46,644 bases of DNA. Origin: Catenulispora pinisilvae (GTDB lineage: Bacteria > Actinomycetota > Actinomycetes > Streptomycetales > Catenulisporaceae). Positions 1 to 7,254 of the stretch are shown piece by piece. The notes beneath the pieces were generated by a model. It saw nothing but the letters and a program-made list of their open reading frames with translations, did no database searches and had not been told where the DNA came from. Numbering within the stretch: the stretch's first letter is position 1; each line of letters opens with the position of its first letter. Location of the stretch: assembly GCF_015356865.1 (NCBI RefSeq), contig NZ_JAAFZA010000064.1, positions 1-46,644 on the forward strand, in the 5' to 3' direction. The position numbers and the translations under genes are program-made.

Positions 1-669
1 GTGCTGGGGGTGATGGAGGTTTTGGGGGTCGGGCTTCGGCATTCGCATGCTGATCACGATCACGATCACGATCACGATCACGAACGCGGGCCTGCCTGCG
101 ATCGCGCTGAGCCGACCGCGGCTGCGAAGACACATCTGCCCGCGCAAGCTGCCCGCCGCTCGGGTGGCAGCATCGTGGTTCTGGAACGCCGAACCGCGTC
201 GGCCGAATCCGAATCGCTGGCCCTGCCCGGCGCGGCGGGTGATTGTGTGCCCGCGCCGCAGCGCCATCGCATCCGGCTGATGCTGCCTAGGACAGCTGCT
301 AGACGCGCGCCCGGGCCTCAGCGCCGCCGAGCCTGGCCGATGGTGCCTGGCGCAGCTGCCAGGTCTCAGCCCGAGGTGCATCGCCGCCGCAACCTGCTGA
401 CCGCACTGGCCCCCTTCGGCGCCGCGGCCAGCCCCGACCTGACCATCCTCCCGCTCTTCCTCGCCGCGGGCGCCGTCGGCGTGGGTCCGGCGCTCGGCGT
501 CCTGATCGCCTTCGCCCTGGCCACCGTCGCCGTCATGGTCGGCCTGACCCTGGCCGCCGCCAAGGGCGCCAGTCTCCTGACCGCGCCGTGGATCGAGCGC
601 CGTGCCAGCGCCCTGACCGCCGTCACCCTCCTGGTCATCGGTGTGCTGGTGGTGACCGGCGTCCTCTAG
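1..669 (+). CDS. His-rich metal-transporter-like membrane protein (5' partial)
   Basis: The frame is open at the left edge and ends at TAG 667-669, so the true start probably lies outside. Near the beginning there is a histidine run (HSH followed by alternating D and H, about residues 14-27) encoded by a GATCAC hexanucleotide repeat. A basic linker of about 100 residues follows, and then the C-terminal 90 residues carry two or three hydrophobic segments beginning near the motif FGAAASPDLTILP. A cytoplasmic or periplasmic His loop between membrane helices is typical of NicO/RcnA-type nickel-cobalt transporters, and the C-terminal helices look like that class. I infer a divalent-metal transporter from the loop and topology alone. 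The linker contains degenerate 20-residue repeats (nt 199-378), which would be unusual for the family. The gene is convergent with the ThiF-like gene, with only 2 nt between the stops. Confidence 0.5.
   Translation: MLGVMEVLGVGLRHSHADHDHDHDHDHERGPACDRAEPTAAAKTHLPAQAARRSGGSIVVLERRTASAESESLALPGAAGDCVPAPQRHRIRLMLPRTAARRAPGPQRRRAWPMVPGAAARSQPEVHRRRNLLTALAPFGAAASPDLTILPLFLAAGAVGVGPALGVLIAFALATVAVMVGLTLAAAKGASLLTAPWIERRASALTAVTLLVIGVLVVTGVL
199..378 (+). repeat. Degenerate 60-nt tandem repeat, three units
   Basis: Three in-frame 60-nt (20-residue) units at 199-258, 259-318 and 319-378 lie in the linker of the metal-transporter-like gene. Units 2 and 3 both begin CAGCGCC and share a central (M-L/V-P)-x-x-A-A pattern; unit 1 shares the L-P-G-A-A core. 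A fourth partial start (HRRR) follows. Divergence is considerable, so this is a degenerate repeat rather than a recent duplication. Confidence 0.5.
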
Positions 670-671
670 CG

Positions 672-1928
672 TTACCTGCGCATGAGCGGCGTGGGGGCGG
701 CCGGTTCCGTCTGGACCAGGCATCCGCAGTCCGGATGCGGCGGACGCTCGTAGCGGGTCTGCGTGCCGAACGGCGGGACCACTTCCAGCGTGCCGTTCAC
801 GGTCGGCGGCGGGTCGCCCTCCACCCAGGCCAGGATGTGCAGCACCGCCAGCGTCGCGAGGTGGGTGGCCAGCCCGATGTCGCAGGGACGGTCCTCGGCG
901 GCCGGTACCGCGTCCACGCCGCCGAACGGGACCATCGCACGCGGCCAGCCCGGGTCGCGTTCGGTGCGGTACAGGTCGCGGCAGCGCAGGCAGGAGGTGC
1001 GGCCCGGTTGTACGAACGGGCCGAGCACGCCGGTGGTCTCGTGTACCTCGACCGACAGATGCGGCACGCCCGTGCCCTGCATGGTGGCGGCCAGCGCCGG
1101 GTAGCCGTCGGCGATCGGGGCCAGGACCGCGAGGTCGGGGTGCTGGCGATTGGCCGGGAGCGAGGTGCGGGTCGACGGGGCCGAGGAGCGGATCAGGGCT
1201 CGGACCAGGTCCTGTCGGCGTGGTGGGGGAGCCGCGAGGTCGGTTTCGATGCCGGTGGCCGCCGGCTGATCGGCGTCTTGTTGATCGCTGTCCAGTCGAT
1301 CGTCGGCTCTTGCCGCGCCACTCGCGCTCGCCTTGCTCGCCGCCCGAGCCCCACGCCCCCGCCGCGGTCCCGGTACCTCCCGCTCATCCCGGTGACTCAG
1401 TCCCCGGGGATTCCGGAACCCGGCCGGTGCCGCGTCCGCGGGCCGAGCGCGTCCGGCGTCGATCGGCACCACGCATCCGACTCCCGCCGCGGCCAGCATG
1501 TGCGCCACCGACGCCCCGACCCGCCCGCACCCGTACACCGCGACCACCGCCATCCGGCGGCGGGTCATCGCCCGCATCGCGCCGCCGGGCACCAGGTATC
1601 CCAGTGCCAGCGCGGACAGGTCCGGAGCCAGCCGGTCGATCTCGGAGATGTCCAGGGCGCGCAGTATCGGGCCGGGGTCGTAGCCGGCGTCGTCGAGGAA
1701 TCCGGCCCGGGCCAGCACGTCGAGCAGCGTCGTGGCCTGCGCGCCGGATAGTCCCAACCCCTCGGCGTGGGCCAACAGCCCGTTGATGTCCCGGTGGCCG
1801 TCCAGGGCCGCCACGAACGCGGTCGCGGCCGGGCTCAGTCCGTTCAGCAGCAGCGAGCGTCCCGGAGTCACCCCCACTTGTAACGCGCCGCCGGGCCGCC
1901 ACAGCCCCGTCTTCAGCACCGGACGCAC
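672..1928 (-). CDS. ThiF/E1-like protein with PqqD-like N-terminus and zinc cysteines
   Basis: About 418 aa. The N-terminal ~110 residues (LNGLSPAATAFVAALDG...) resemble the PqqD/RRE-type winged helix. A Rossmann motif follows (VYGCGRVGASV) and then a C-terminal half with CLRCRD and CGC cysteines, consistent with the structural zinc site of E1-like enzymes. Actinobacterial homologues are often labelled 'TOMM precursor leader peptide-binding', but there is no RiPP precursor, cyclodehydratase or dehydrogenase here, so a RiPP role is not supported. I chose GTG 1926-1928 because GGGAGG sits 7 nt upstream; a longer GTG start at 1988 is possible. The stretch between the Rossmann core and the C-terminal domain is a low-complexity Arg/Ala/Asp-rich insert of roughly 60 residues that looks poorly conserved. 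Substrate unknown. Confidence 0.7.
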   Translation of the reverse strand: MRPVLKTGLWRPGGALQVGVTPGRSLLLNGLSPAATAFVAALDGHRDINGLLAHAEGLGLSGAQATTLLDVLARAGFLDDAGYDPGPILRALDISEIDRLAPDLSALALGYLVPGGAMRAMTRRRMAVVAVYGCGRVGASVAHMLAAAGVGCVVPIDAGRARPADAAPAGFRNPRGLSHRDEREVPGPRRGRGARAASKASASGAARADDRLDSDQQDADQPAATGIETDLAAPPPRRQDLVRALIRSSAPSTRTSLPANRQHPDLAVLAPIADGYPALAATMQGTGVPHLSVEVHETTGVLGPFVQPGRTSCLRCRDLYRTERDPGWPRAMVPFGGVDAVPAAEDRPCDIGLATHLATLAVLHILAWVEGDPPPTVNGTLEVVPPFGTQTRYERPPHPDCGCLVQTEPAAPTPLMRR

Positions 1929-2040
1929 GCCCTGACCTCCCGCCGTGTCAGCCCCCGCATTCCGCCGCGCTTGCCCGCGTATTCCCACCCTGCGCCACCC
2001 GCGCGGTCTGGCGCAGCTGGCAGCGTCCTAATTCACCCAT

Positions 2041-2066
2041 ACGGCGGCCGGAGGACCGGCCGCCGT
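2041..2066 (-). terminator. Perfect 11-bp GC hairpin after the DUF5679 gene
   Basis: ACGGCGGCCGG and its exact reverse complement flank a 4-nt loop (AGGA), 17 nt beyond the DUF5679 stop on the minus strand. There is no T-tract, which is common for actinobacterial terminators. Confidence 0.6.
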
Positions 2067-2082
2067 AGCGAACCGTCGAACC

Positions 2083-2244
2083 TCAGGCCTTGCCCAGGAT
2101 CCGGTTGAGCTTGGTCCCGCAGGTCGGGCAGATGCCCTGCGCCATCCGCCGGCCCGAGTCGCTGACCTTCACCTGACCGGTGAAGTTCTTCTTCTCCTTG
2201 CACTTCACGCAGTAGGCGTCCCCGGTGTACGACGACTCCGCCAT
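2083..2244 (-). CDS. DUF5679 zinc-ribbon-like small protein
   Basis: A 53-aa protein starting MAESSYTGDAYCVKCK, with two CxxC pairs (YCVKC near residue 12 and CPTC near residue 39) and the C-terminal RILGKA typical of the DUF5679 family, which is widespread in actinobacteria. The four cysteines predict a treble-clef or zinc-ribbon fold. Start ATG 2242-2244 has GGAG about 9 nt upstream. No function is established. It is divergent from the crotonase-fold gene and upstream of the ThiF-like gene on the same strand. A perfect hairpin follows it, so it is probably monocistronic. Confidence 0.85.
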   Translation of the reverse strand: MAESSYTGDAYCVKCKEKKNFTGQVKVSDSGRRMAQGICPTCGTKLNRILGKA

Positions 2245-2337
2245 GATTTGTCGCTCCGTTCCATATCTGAGAGCAGATGTACCTTTCACCCCGAACGCGG
2301 AACACCATACGGCAGCGCGGAGCCCAAACCGCACCGC

Positions 2338-2349
2338 TACGCTGACGCC
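2338..2349 (+). promoter_or_regulatory. -10 box, leaderless start of crotonase gene
   Basis: TACGCT at 2338-2343 ends 6 nt before ATG 2350, and no Shine-Dalgarno sequence is present. This spacing places the transcription start at the start codon. Confidence 0.6.
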
Positions 2350-3153
2350 ATGCCTGAGTCGCGCGAATATCCCCTCCTCGCCGTTAACCGCACGTCGGAT
2401 GGTGTGTTGACCGTCAGGTTGGACGACCCGGACCGGCGCAACGCGATGACCGCGCCGATGACCGAGTCGTGGGAGCGGCTTATGCGGGAAATCGCGCGAG
2501 ACGAGAAAGTGCGCTGTGTGGTGGTGACCGGAGCCGGCTCCGCCTTCTGCGCCGGCGGCGATCTCGGCTGGATCGGTGCCGAGCCCGGCGCGCCTGTGGA
2601 AAAACTCCGCGACAAAATGCTGCCGTTCTACCGGATCTGGCTGAGCCTGCGGGATCTGCCGGTCCCGACCATCGCGGCGGTCAACGGTCCGGCGGTCGGC
2701 GCCGGCGCCTGCCTGGCCCTGGCCTGCGACCTGCGCTACGCGGTGGACACCGCGAAGTTCGCCGTGCCGTTCACCAAGCTCGGCATGCACCCCGGGATGG
2801 CCGCGACCTGGCTCTTGCCCGAGGTGGTCGGGATGGCCAACGCCCGCGAACTCCTCTACACCAGCCGCGCGGTGAGTGGTGCCGAGGCGGTCGCCCTCGG
2901 CGTCTTCAACAGGGTGTTCCCCGCCGGGGACTTCCCTGGGGAGATCGAGCGGATCGCCTCCGAGGTGGCCGCCGGCGCGCCGATCGCGGTGAAGCTCACC
3001 AAGCAGGCGCTGGTCGGCGCGGGCCACGAGTCGTTCGAGGCGGCGCTGCGCTGGGAGGCGCTGGCACAGCCGATCACGATGGCCACCGAGGACCTTCAGG
3101 AGGGTCTGGCGGCCCAGCGGGAGCGGCGCACACCCCGCTTCACCGGCCGCTGA
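2350..3153 (+). CDS. Enoyl-CoA hydratase/isomerase (crotonase) family protein
   Basis: 267 aa with a full-length crotonase fold. The first oxyanion-hole segment (FCAGGDL) and the second (NGPAVGAGACLALACDLR) are present. Aligned by eye to rat mitochondrial enoyl-CoA hydratase, the two catalytic glutamates E144 and E164 fall on Cys121 and Phe141 (same spacing of 20), so both are missing. The protein therefore cannot use the classic hydratase mechanism. It may be an isomerase, a thioester hydrolase-like member, or have lost hydration activity. CoA-thioester binding is likely. The start is ATG 2350 with a leaderless-type -10; the longer frame from 2248 has no support. It stands alone between a divergent DUF5679 gene and the metallopeptidase. 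Confidence 0.8.
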   Translation: MPESREYPLLAVNRTSDGVLTVRLDDPDRRNAMTAPMTESWERLMREIARDEKVRCVVVTGAGSAFCAGGDLGWIGAEPGAPVEKLRDKMLPFYRIWLSLRDLPVPTIAAVNGPAVGAGACLALACDLRYAVDTAKFAVPFTKLGMHPGMAATWLLPEVVGMANARELLYTSRAVSGAEAVALGVFNRVFPAGDFPGEIERIASEVAAGAPIAVKLTKQALVGAGHESFEAALRWEALAQPITMATEDLQEGLAAQRERRTPRFTGR

Positions 3154-3163
3154 TCACTCTTTG

Positions 3164-3173
3164 TGTTACGTAA
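3164..3173. promoter_or_regulatory. Perfect 10-bp palindrome GTTACGTAAC
   Basis: A short perfect palindrome just downstream of the crotonase stop. It may be an operator half of the metallopeptidase upstream region. No regulator can be assigned. Confidence 0.25.
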
Positions 3174-3192
3174 CCCACAGGATCGGCCTGCC

Positions 3193-3235
3193 TGTGGATA
3201 ACTCTGTGGAAAACCTGTGTACGGCGTGTGGACAA
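3193..3235 (-). promoter_or_regulatory. Cluster of three DnaA-box-like 9-mers
   Basis: TGTGGATAA (3193-3201), TGTGGAAAA (3205-3213) and TGTGGACAA (3227-3235) lie in the same orientation. The first is the exact complement of TTATCCACA and the third of TTGTCCACA, the DnaA box form favoured in high-GC actinobacteria; the middle one has one mismatch. Start-to-start distances are 12 and 22 nt, close to one and two helical turns. They lie in the ~160-nt non-coding stretch upstream of the metallopeptidase gene. No oriC gene context (dnaA, dnaN) is present. Confidence 0.55.
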
Positions 3236-3303
3236 TCCGATTTCCGCCGTTCCCGACGCCCCGGCGTGTCATTTCGGTAACGCCATCAGGGGGTGCCACA
3301 CGC

Positions 3304-3317
3304 TAGGGTCCCATGCC
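3304..3317 (+). promoter_or_regulatory. -10 box, leaderless start of metallopeptidase
   Basis: TAGGGT at 3304-3309 ends 8 nt before GTG 3318, with no ribosome binding site between. Confidence 0.45.
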
Positions 3318-3860
3318 GTGGGACTCGACGAAGCCCCCCACCAGGGCGGTCAGATCGAGGTGCGACGCAGCAACCGGCGGCGGCGCACCGTCTCGGCGTA
3401 CCGGGACGGCGACAAGACCGTCGTCCTGATCCCCGCGCAGATGACACGCGCGGAAGAGAAGCAGTGGGTCGACAAGATGCTGGCCCGCCTGGCCGGCCAG
3501 GAGAAGAAACGAAGGCCGGACGACGGCGAGCTCTCCCGCCGCGCCCGCGACCTGTCGGCCCGCTACTTCGACAGCCGGGCCCAACCCTCAAGCGTCCGCT
3601 GGGTCACGAACCAGCAGGCGCGCTGGGGATCCTGCACCCCTGTGGACGGCACCATCCGCATCTCCGACCGGGTCCGTGGCATGCCGGAGTACGTGCTGGA
3701 CTACGTCCTGCTGCACGAACTCGCGCACCTGCTGGTCCCCAGCCACGGCCCGCGGTTCTGGGAGCTGATGAGCGTGTACCCGAAGACTGAGCGGGCCCGC
3801 GGGTTCCTGGAGGGCTTCGCCTCCGCCGGGGGCGGCGAGGCCGGGGACGACGCGGACTGA
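3318..3860 (+). CDS. DUF45/YgjP-type M48-like zinc metallopeptidase
   Basis: 180 aa. The zinc motif HELAH is at residues 133-137 (His133, Glu134, His137), with a third likely ligand His143 in PSHGPRFW; upstream WGSC and the arrangement L-D-Y-V-L-L-H-E-L-A-H are diagnostic of the YgjP/DUF45 (SprT-like) group. Zinc-dependent peptidase activity is inferred from these residues; the substrate is unknown. There is no signal peptide or membrane segment, so it should be cytosolic. GTG 3318 was chosen because residues upstream look non-coding and a -10 hexamer lies 8 nt before it. It converges on the DUF2342 gene, with a hairpin between them. Confidence 0.82.
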   Translation: MGLDEAPHQGGQIEVRRSNRRRRTVSAYRDGDKTVVLIPAQMTRAEEKQWVDKMLARLAGQEKKRRPDDGELSRRARDLSARYFDSRAQPSSVRWVTNQQARWGSCTPVDGTIRISDRVRGMPEYVLDYVLLHELAHLLVPSHGPRFWELMSVYPKTERARGFLEGFASAGGGEAGDDAD

Positions 3861-3867
3861 AAACGAG

Positions 3868-3897
3868 CGAGGGCGGGCGACGACGCGCCCACCCTCG
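3868..3897. terminator. Hairpin between convergent peptidase genes
   Basis: CGAGGG-c-GGGCG pairs with CGCCC-a-CCCTCG around a 6-nt loop (one internal mismatch), placed between the two convergent stops at 3860 and 3907. It is probably a bidirectional terminator. Confidence 0.65.
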
Positions 3898-3906
3898 ATG
3901 CCGCTG

Positions 3907-5523
3907 TTACTTCTTCGGCTGGTCCTCGCCGCCTTCGTCCGGGCCTTCGGTCTTGTCGCCGGTCTCGCCGCTTTCGCTGCTCTTGCCGGTCTCGCCACTC
4001 TTGCCCTCGGCAGGCTTGTCCTCGCCGCCCTTGTCCTCGGACTTATCCACAGCCCCGCCGCCCAACAACTCGTCCAGCCCCGAGAAGTCGAACTCCAGCC
4101 CGTCCTCGGAATCCGAGGCCCGCCCGTGCACGAACCCGTCCGGGTCGTCCAGGTCTGCCGACGTCGGCAGCAGGTCCGGATGCGACCACACCGCGTCGCG
4201 GCCCTCCAGCCCGCGGGCGTCGGCCAGGGAGGCCCACAGCCGGGACGCGTCGCGCAGCCGGCGCGGCCGCAGCTCCAGGCCGACCAGCGCGGAGAAGGTC
4301 TGCTCGGCCGGGCCGCCGGCCGCACGGCGGCGGCGCAGCGTCTCGCGCAGCGCGTCCGCGGCCGACATCTGCGGGGCCGCGGCGGCGTGGACCACCGCGT
4401 CCACCCAGCCTTCGGCCAGCGCCAGCAGGGTCTCCAGGCGGGCCAGGGCCGTCTTCTGGGCCGGGGTGTCCACCGGGGCGAACAGGCCGCCGCCGCCCAG
4501 CATGTTCTCCAGCTGGGAGGGGTCCAGGTTGCTCAGGTCCATCTGCTCGGCCTGCTGGGCCAGCTCGCTGAACTTGGAGGCGTCGACCGTGATGCCGCGC
4601 GCGTACTCCTCGACCGCGCCGAGCAGGCGCGGCTTGAGCCACGGCACGTGCGAGAACAGCCGCTGGTAGGCCGCCTCGCGCAGCGCCAGGTACAGCCGGA
4701 TCTGCTCGATGTCGATCTCCAGGCCCTCGGCGAACGCGTCCACGTTCGCCGGCAGCAGCACCGCCTTGCCCTCCGGGCCCAGCGGCAGCCCGATGTCGCT
4801 GCCGGACACCACCTCGCCGGCCAGCGAGGCCAGGGCCTGGCCGACCTGGGAGCCGAACATCGCGGTGCCCATCTGCTTGAGCATGCCGCCCAGCGGGTTC
4901 CCGCCGCCGGCGGCGCCGGCGCCGCCGCCGCCGAACAGGTTGCCCAGCATGTCGCCCATGCCCGGCGGCAGGCCCGCGGCCTCCGGGCTCTCCGGCATGT
5001 TCAGCTCGCCGACCGCGCCGCCGACCGCCTCGCCCATCGCCGAGGTGATCCGGTCGGCGACCGGCTCGACCAGCTGTTTCCAGACCGGCAGGGTTTCCTC
5101 GATCCACTGCGCGCGCGACCACACACGGGTGCCCGCGGTGCCGGCCGGCAGCGAGGTGACCTGGTCCAGCCAGTGCTCGGCCAGCTGCACGGCGCCGTCG
5201 TAGGTGCGCTGCTCGCCGTCGGTGGGCGAGGGGTCCGGGCCGGCGGCGGCCACGGTGTTGCGCGCCATGGTCTTGGCCAGGTCCCAGTTCACGGCGCCGT
5301 CTCCGCCGCCGCTCATCAGGGCCTGGATCTGGCTGAACACCATCTGCAGCATCTGCGGGTCCGGCATGCCCGGGATGTTCGACCCCGGGGACTGCGCCCC
5401 GGTTCCGCCGAACATCTGCTGGAACATGGCCCCCAACGGATCAACGGGGCCGTCCGGGCGCTTACCCTGGTTCTGCGACTCGTCGCCGTCCGACGGGTTG
5501 TGGTCTTCGGGGTTCTTGTTCAC
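3907..5523 (-). CDS. DUF2342 family zincin-like metalloprotease
   Basis: About 538 aa. The core carries VDAFAEGLEID, then LREAAYQRLFSHVPWL and GAVEEYARGI, the landmarks of the actinobacterial DUF2342 family usually annotated as zinc-dependent metalloprotease or putative F420-associated hydrolase. As I recall, the segment commonly reads AAHxRLF; here the expected His is Tyr (AAYQRLF), so metal binding needs checking. The N-terminus is Gly/Met/Gln-rich, and a Gly-Ala run (GGGGAGAAGGG) precedes the core. The last ~75 residues are an acidic/Lys/Gly low-complexity tail. GTG 5521-5523 is preferred because GAGG lies 9 nt upstream; an upstream GTG at 5538 adds five residues. Divergent from the epimerase gene. 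Confidence 0.75.
   Translation of the reverse strand: MNKNPEDHNPSDGDESQNQGKRPDGPVDPLGAMFQQMFGGTGAQSPGSNIPGMPDPQMLQMVFSQIQALMSGGGDGAVNWDLAKTMARNTVAAAGPDPSPTDGEQRTYDGAVQLAEHWLDQVTSLPAGTAGTRVWSRAQWIEETLPVWKQLVEPVADRITSAMGEAVGGAVGELNMPESPEAAGLPPGMGDMLGNLFGGGGAGAAGGGNPLGGMLKQMGTAMFGSQVGQALASLAGEVVSGSDIGLPLGPEGKAVLLPANVDAFAEGLEIDIEQIRLYLALREAAYQRLFSHVPWLKPRLLGAVEEYARGITVDASKFSELAQQAEQMDLSNLDPSQLENMLGGGGLFAPVDTPAQKTALARLETLLALAEGWVDAVVHAAAAPQMSAADALRETLRRRRAAGGPAEQTFSALVGLELRPRRLRDASRLWASLADARGLEGRDAVWSHPDLLPTSADLDDPDGFVHGRASDSEDGLEFDFSGLDELLGGGAVDKSEDKGGEDKPAEGKSGETGKSSESGETGDKTEGPDEGGEDQPKK
4043..4051 (+). promoter_or_regulatory. Perfect DnaA-box 9-mer inside the DUF2342 gene
   Basis: TTATCCACA matches the DnaA box consensus exactly, but it is a single copy inside coding sequence and could be chance. 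Confidence 0.25.
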
Positions 5524-5561
5524 GGCGGGTGACCTCACGGACGACGGGGGAGAAGGATCGG

Positions 5562-5593
5562 TTGACAGCGCGGAGCCTGACTTCCTCTATACA
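5562..5593 (+). promoter_or_regulatory. Promoter of the epimerase-moaE operon
   Basis: A perfect TTGACA at 5562-5567 is followed by TCTATA (5586-5591, 18-nt spacer) or TATACA (5588-5593, 20-nt spacer). The gene downstream has a ribosome binding site, so this transcript has a conventional leader. Confidence 0.55.
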
Positions 5594-5619
5594 TCTAACG
5601 TAACCACAGGAGAGCCTCA

Positions 5620-6726
5620 GTGAGTTCCTCGCCGGACCGCAAGCGCACCGGCCGCACCAGCAAGCCCACTGTCGCCGTCACCGGTGCGGCCGCCAGACTG
5701 GGCGAGGCGCTGACCGGCAAGCTGGCCTTCGGCGGCGAGGTGCGCCGGGTGGTGGGGCTGGACGCTGAGCGCGGAGCGGCCCCGGCGACTTGGCGATTGG
5801 GCGACGTCACCGACCCCCACCTGGCCGAACGGCTCTCCGGGGTGGACACGCTGGTGCACCTGGCGCTGGACTCCGACCTGAACTCCGAGCCCCGGGAACG
5901 CACCGCGCGCAACGTCCGGGCGGCCCAGACCGCCCTCACCGCCGCGGCCGCCGCCGGCGTCCACCATGTGGTCCTGTTGTCCACCGCGATGGTCTACGGC
6001 GCCCTCCCGGACAACGCCCTCCCGCTGGAGGACGACGCCCCGCTGCGCGCGACCCCGGACGGCACCCTGGTCGGCGACCTGCTGGAGATCGAGCGGCTGG
6101 CGGCGATCGCCCCCCGCGCGCACCCCGGCCTGACCGTCACCGTCCTGCGCCCGGCGGCCATAGTCGGTCCGGGCGTGGACACCTATCTGACCCGGCACTT
6201 CGAGGCGCCGCGCCTGCTGGTGGTGCGCGGGTCGAAGCCGGTCTGGCAGTTCTGCCACATCGACGACCTGCTGTCGGCCCTGGAGTACGCGGCCCTGGGG
6301 AAGGTGAACGGGGTCGTGCCCGTTGCTTCTGATGGATGGCTCACTCAGGAGGAGGTGGAGGAGATCTCCGGGATGCGCAGGATGGAGCTCCCCGAAGGCC
6401 TCGCCGTCGGCGCCGCGGAGCGACTGCACAGGCTGCACCTGACCCCGGCTCCCGCGAGCGACCTCCAGTACGTGATGCATCCGTGGGCAGTCTCCAACAA
6501 GAAGCTCCGGGAAGCCGGGTGGGAACCCGCTTTCACGAACGAGGAAGCGTTCGCCCAGCTCCTGGAGGACATCGACGGCCACCACGCGGCGCTGGCCCGG
6601 CGCCTGGGTAAGAAGGACGCCGCGGCCGGTCTCGGCGCGGCCGGCGCCACGGTCGCGCTGGTCGGCACCGCGGCCCTGGTGCGACGCGCACGGCGGAAGC
6701 GCCGTGGGGGAGGATCGGTAACGTGA
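5620..6726 (+). CDS. NAD-dependent epimerase/dehydratase-like protein, C-terminally anchored
   Basis: 368 aa. The N-terminal Rossmann region has VAVTGAAARLGEAL (GxxxxxG type of the extended SDR/epimerase family), and LLSTAMVYG occupies the position of the SDR Ser/Tyr motif, but no YxxxK follows, so catalysis may be altered or absent. The C-terminus has a hydrophobic segment (about 335-353, AAGLGAAGATVALVGTAALV) followed by a cluster of Arg/Lys, suggesting a tail anchor with the catalytic domain cytosolic. Start GTG 5620 follows AGGAG by 7 nt. The stop overlaps the start of moaE (GTGA), implying translational coupling. The substrate is not predictable. Confidence 0.75.
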   Translation: MSSSPDRKRTGRTSKPTVAVTGAAARLGEALTGKLAFGGEVRRVVGLDAERGAAPATWRLGDVTDPHLAERLSGVDTLVHLALDSDLNSEPRERTARNVRAAQTALTAAAAAGVHHVVLLSTAMVYGALPDNALPLEDDAPLRATPDGTLVGDLLEIERLAAIAPRAHPGLTVTVLRPAAIVGPGVDTYLTRHFEAPRLLVVRGSKPVWQFCHIDDLLSALEYAALGKVNGVVPVASDGWLTQEEVEEISGMRRMELPEGLAVGAAERLHRLHLTPAPASDLQYVMHPWAVSNKKLREAGWEPAFTNEEAFAQLLEDIDGHHAALARRLGKKDAAAGLGAAGATVALVGTAALVRRARRKRRGGGSVT

Positions 6727-7214
6727 TCGAGGAGAAGGAACTCACTGCGGGCGTTGAGGTGAAGGAGCCCGCCGCGGACGACCGTGCGGTCATCCGTCCC
6801 GTCATCCATACGGACGTGCGCGAGGAACCACTTTCCGTCGACGAGGTCGTCGCCGCCGTCTCGCACCGGACCGCGGGCGGCATCGCCCTGTTCCTCGGGG
6901 TCGTCCGCGACCACGATCACGGCCGGTCCGTCACCGCTTTGGACTACAGCGCGCACCCTTCCGCCGCCGAACTTCTGGCGAAAGTCGCGGAGGCCGTGGC
7001 CGCCGAGCACCCGGCCGTGGTCGCGCTCTCGGCGATCCACCGCGTCGGCGCACTGGCCGTCGGCGACCTCGCGGTCGTGGTCGGGGCGGCAGCGCCGCAC
7101 CGGGCCGAGGCGTTCGCGGCCTGTCGCGCCTTCATCGACACGCTCAAGGAGCAGGTGCCGATTTGGAAGCGCGAGGAGTTCGCGGACGGCGACCACGAGT
7201 GGGTCGGCTGCTAG
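6723..7214 (+). CDS. moaE: Molybdopterin synthase catalytic subunit MoaE
   Basis: 163 aa. MoaE transfers sulfur from MoaD thiocarboxylate to precursor Z (cPMP) to make molybdopterin. Family motifs present are GGIALFLGVVRDHD, VTALDYSAHPSAAE, AIHRVGALAVGD and the catalytic block LKEQVPIWKREEF. Lys142 and Lys149 are spaced like the two catalytic lysines of E. coli MoaE (K119 and K126). The first ~35 residues are an extra, poorly conserved charged extension. No moaD or other cofactor gene is in the window. The start is GTG 6723, overlapping the upstream stop. Confidence 0.93.
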   Translation: MIEEKELTAGVEVKEPAADDRAVIRPVIHTDVREEPLSVDEVVAAVSHRTAGGIALFLGVVRDHDHGRSVTALDYSAHPSAAELLAKVAEAVAAEHPAVVALSAIHRVGALAVGDLAVVVGAAAPHRAEAFAACRAFIDTLKEQVPIWKREEFADGDHEWVGC

Positions 7215-7242
7215 ATCCGACACGAGTGACCCTCCGGTGCGT

Positions 7243-7254
7243 TACAGTCACCGT
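7243..7254 (+). promoter_or_regulatory. -10 box, leaderless start of 61-aa membrane protein
   Basis: TACAGT at 7243-7248 ends 6 nt before GTG 7255; no Shine-Dalgarno. Confidence 0.55.

Noticed and set aside
58-90. GATCAC repeat as a CRISPR-like or regulatory repeat
   Set aside because: It is an in-frame hexanucleotide run encoding alternating Asp and His in a metal-binding loop; no spacers.
672-2082. RiPP (TOMM) biosynthetic cluster suggested by the ThiF/PqqD-like gene
   Set aside because: No precursor peptide, YcaO cyclodehydratase or dehydrogenase nearby; neighbours are housekeeping genes.
2083-3027. 314-residue minus-strand ORF containing DUF5679
   Set aside because: Only the last 53 residues are the real gene; the rest is antisense to the crotonase gene.
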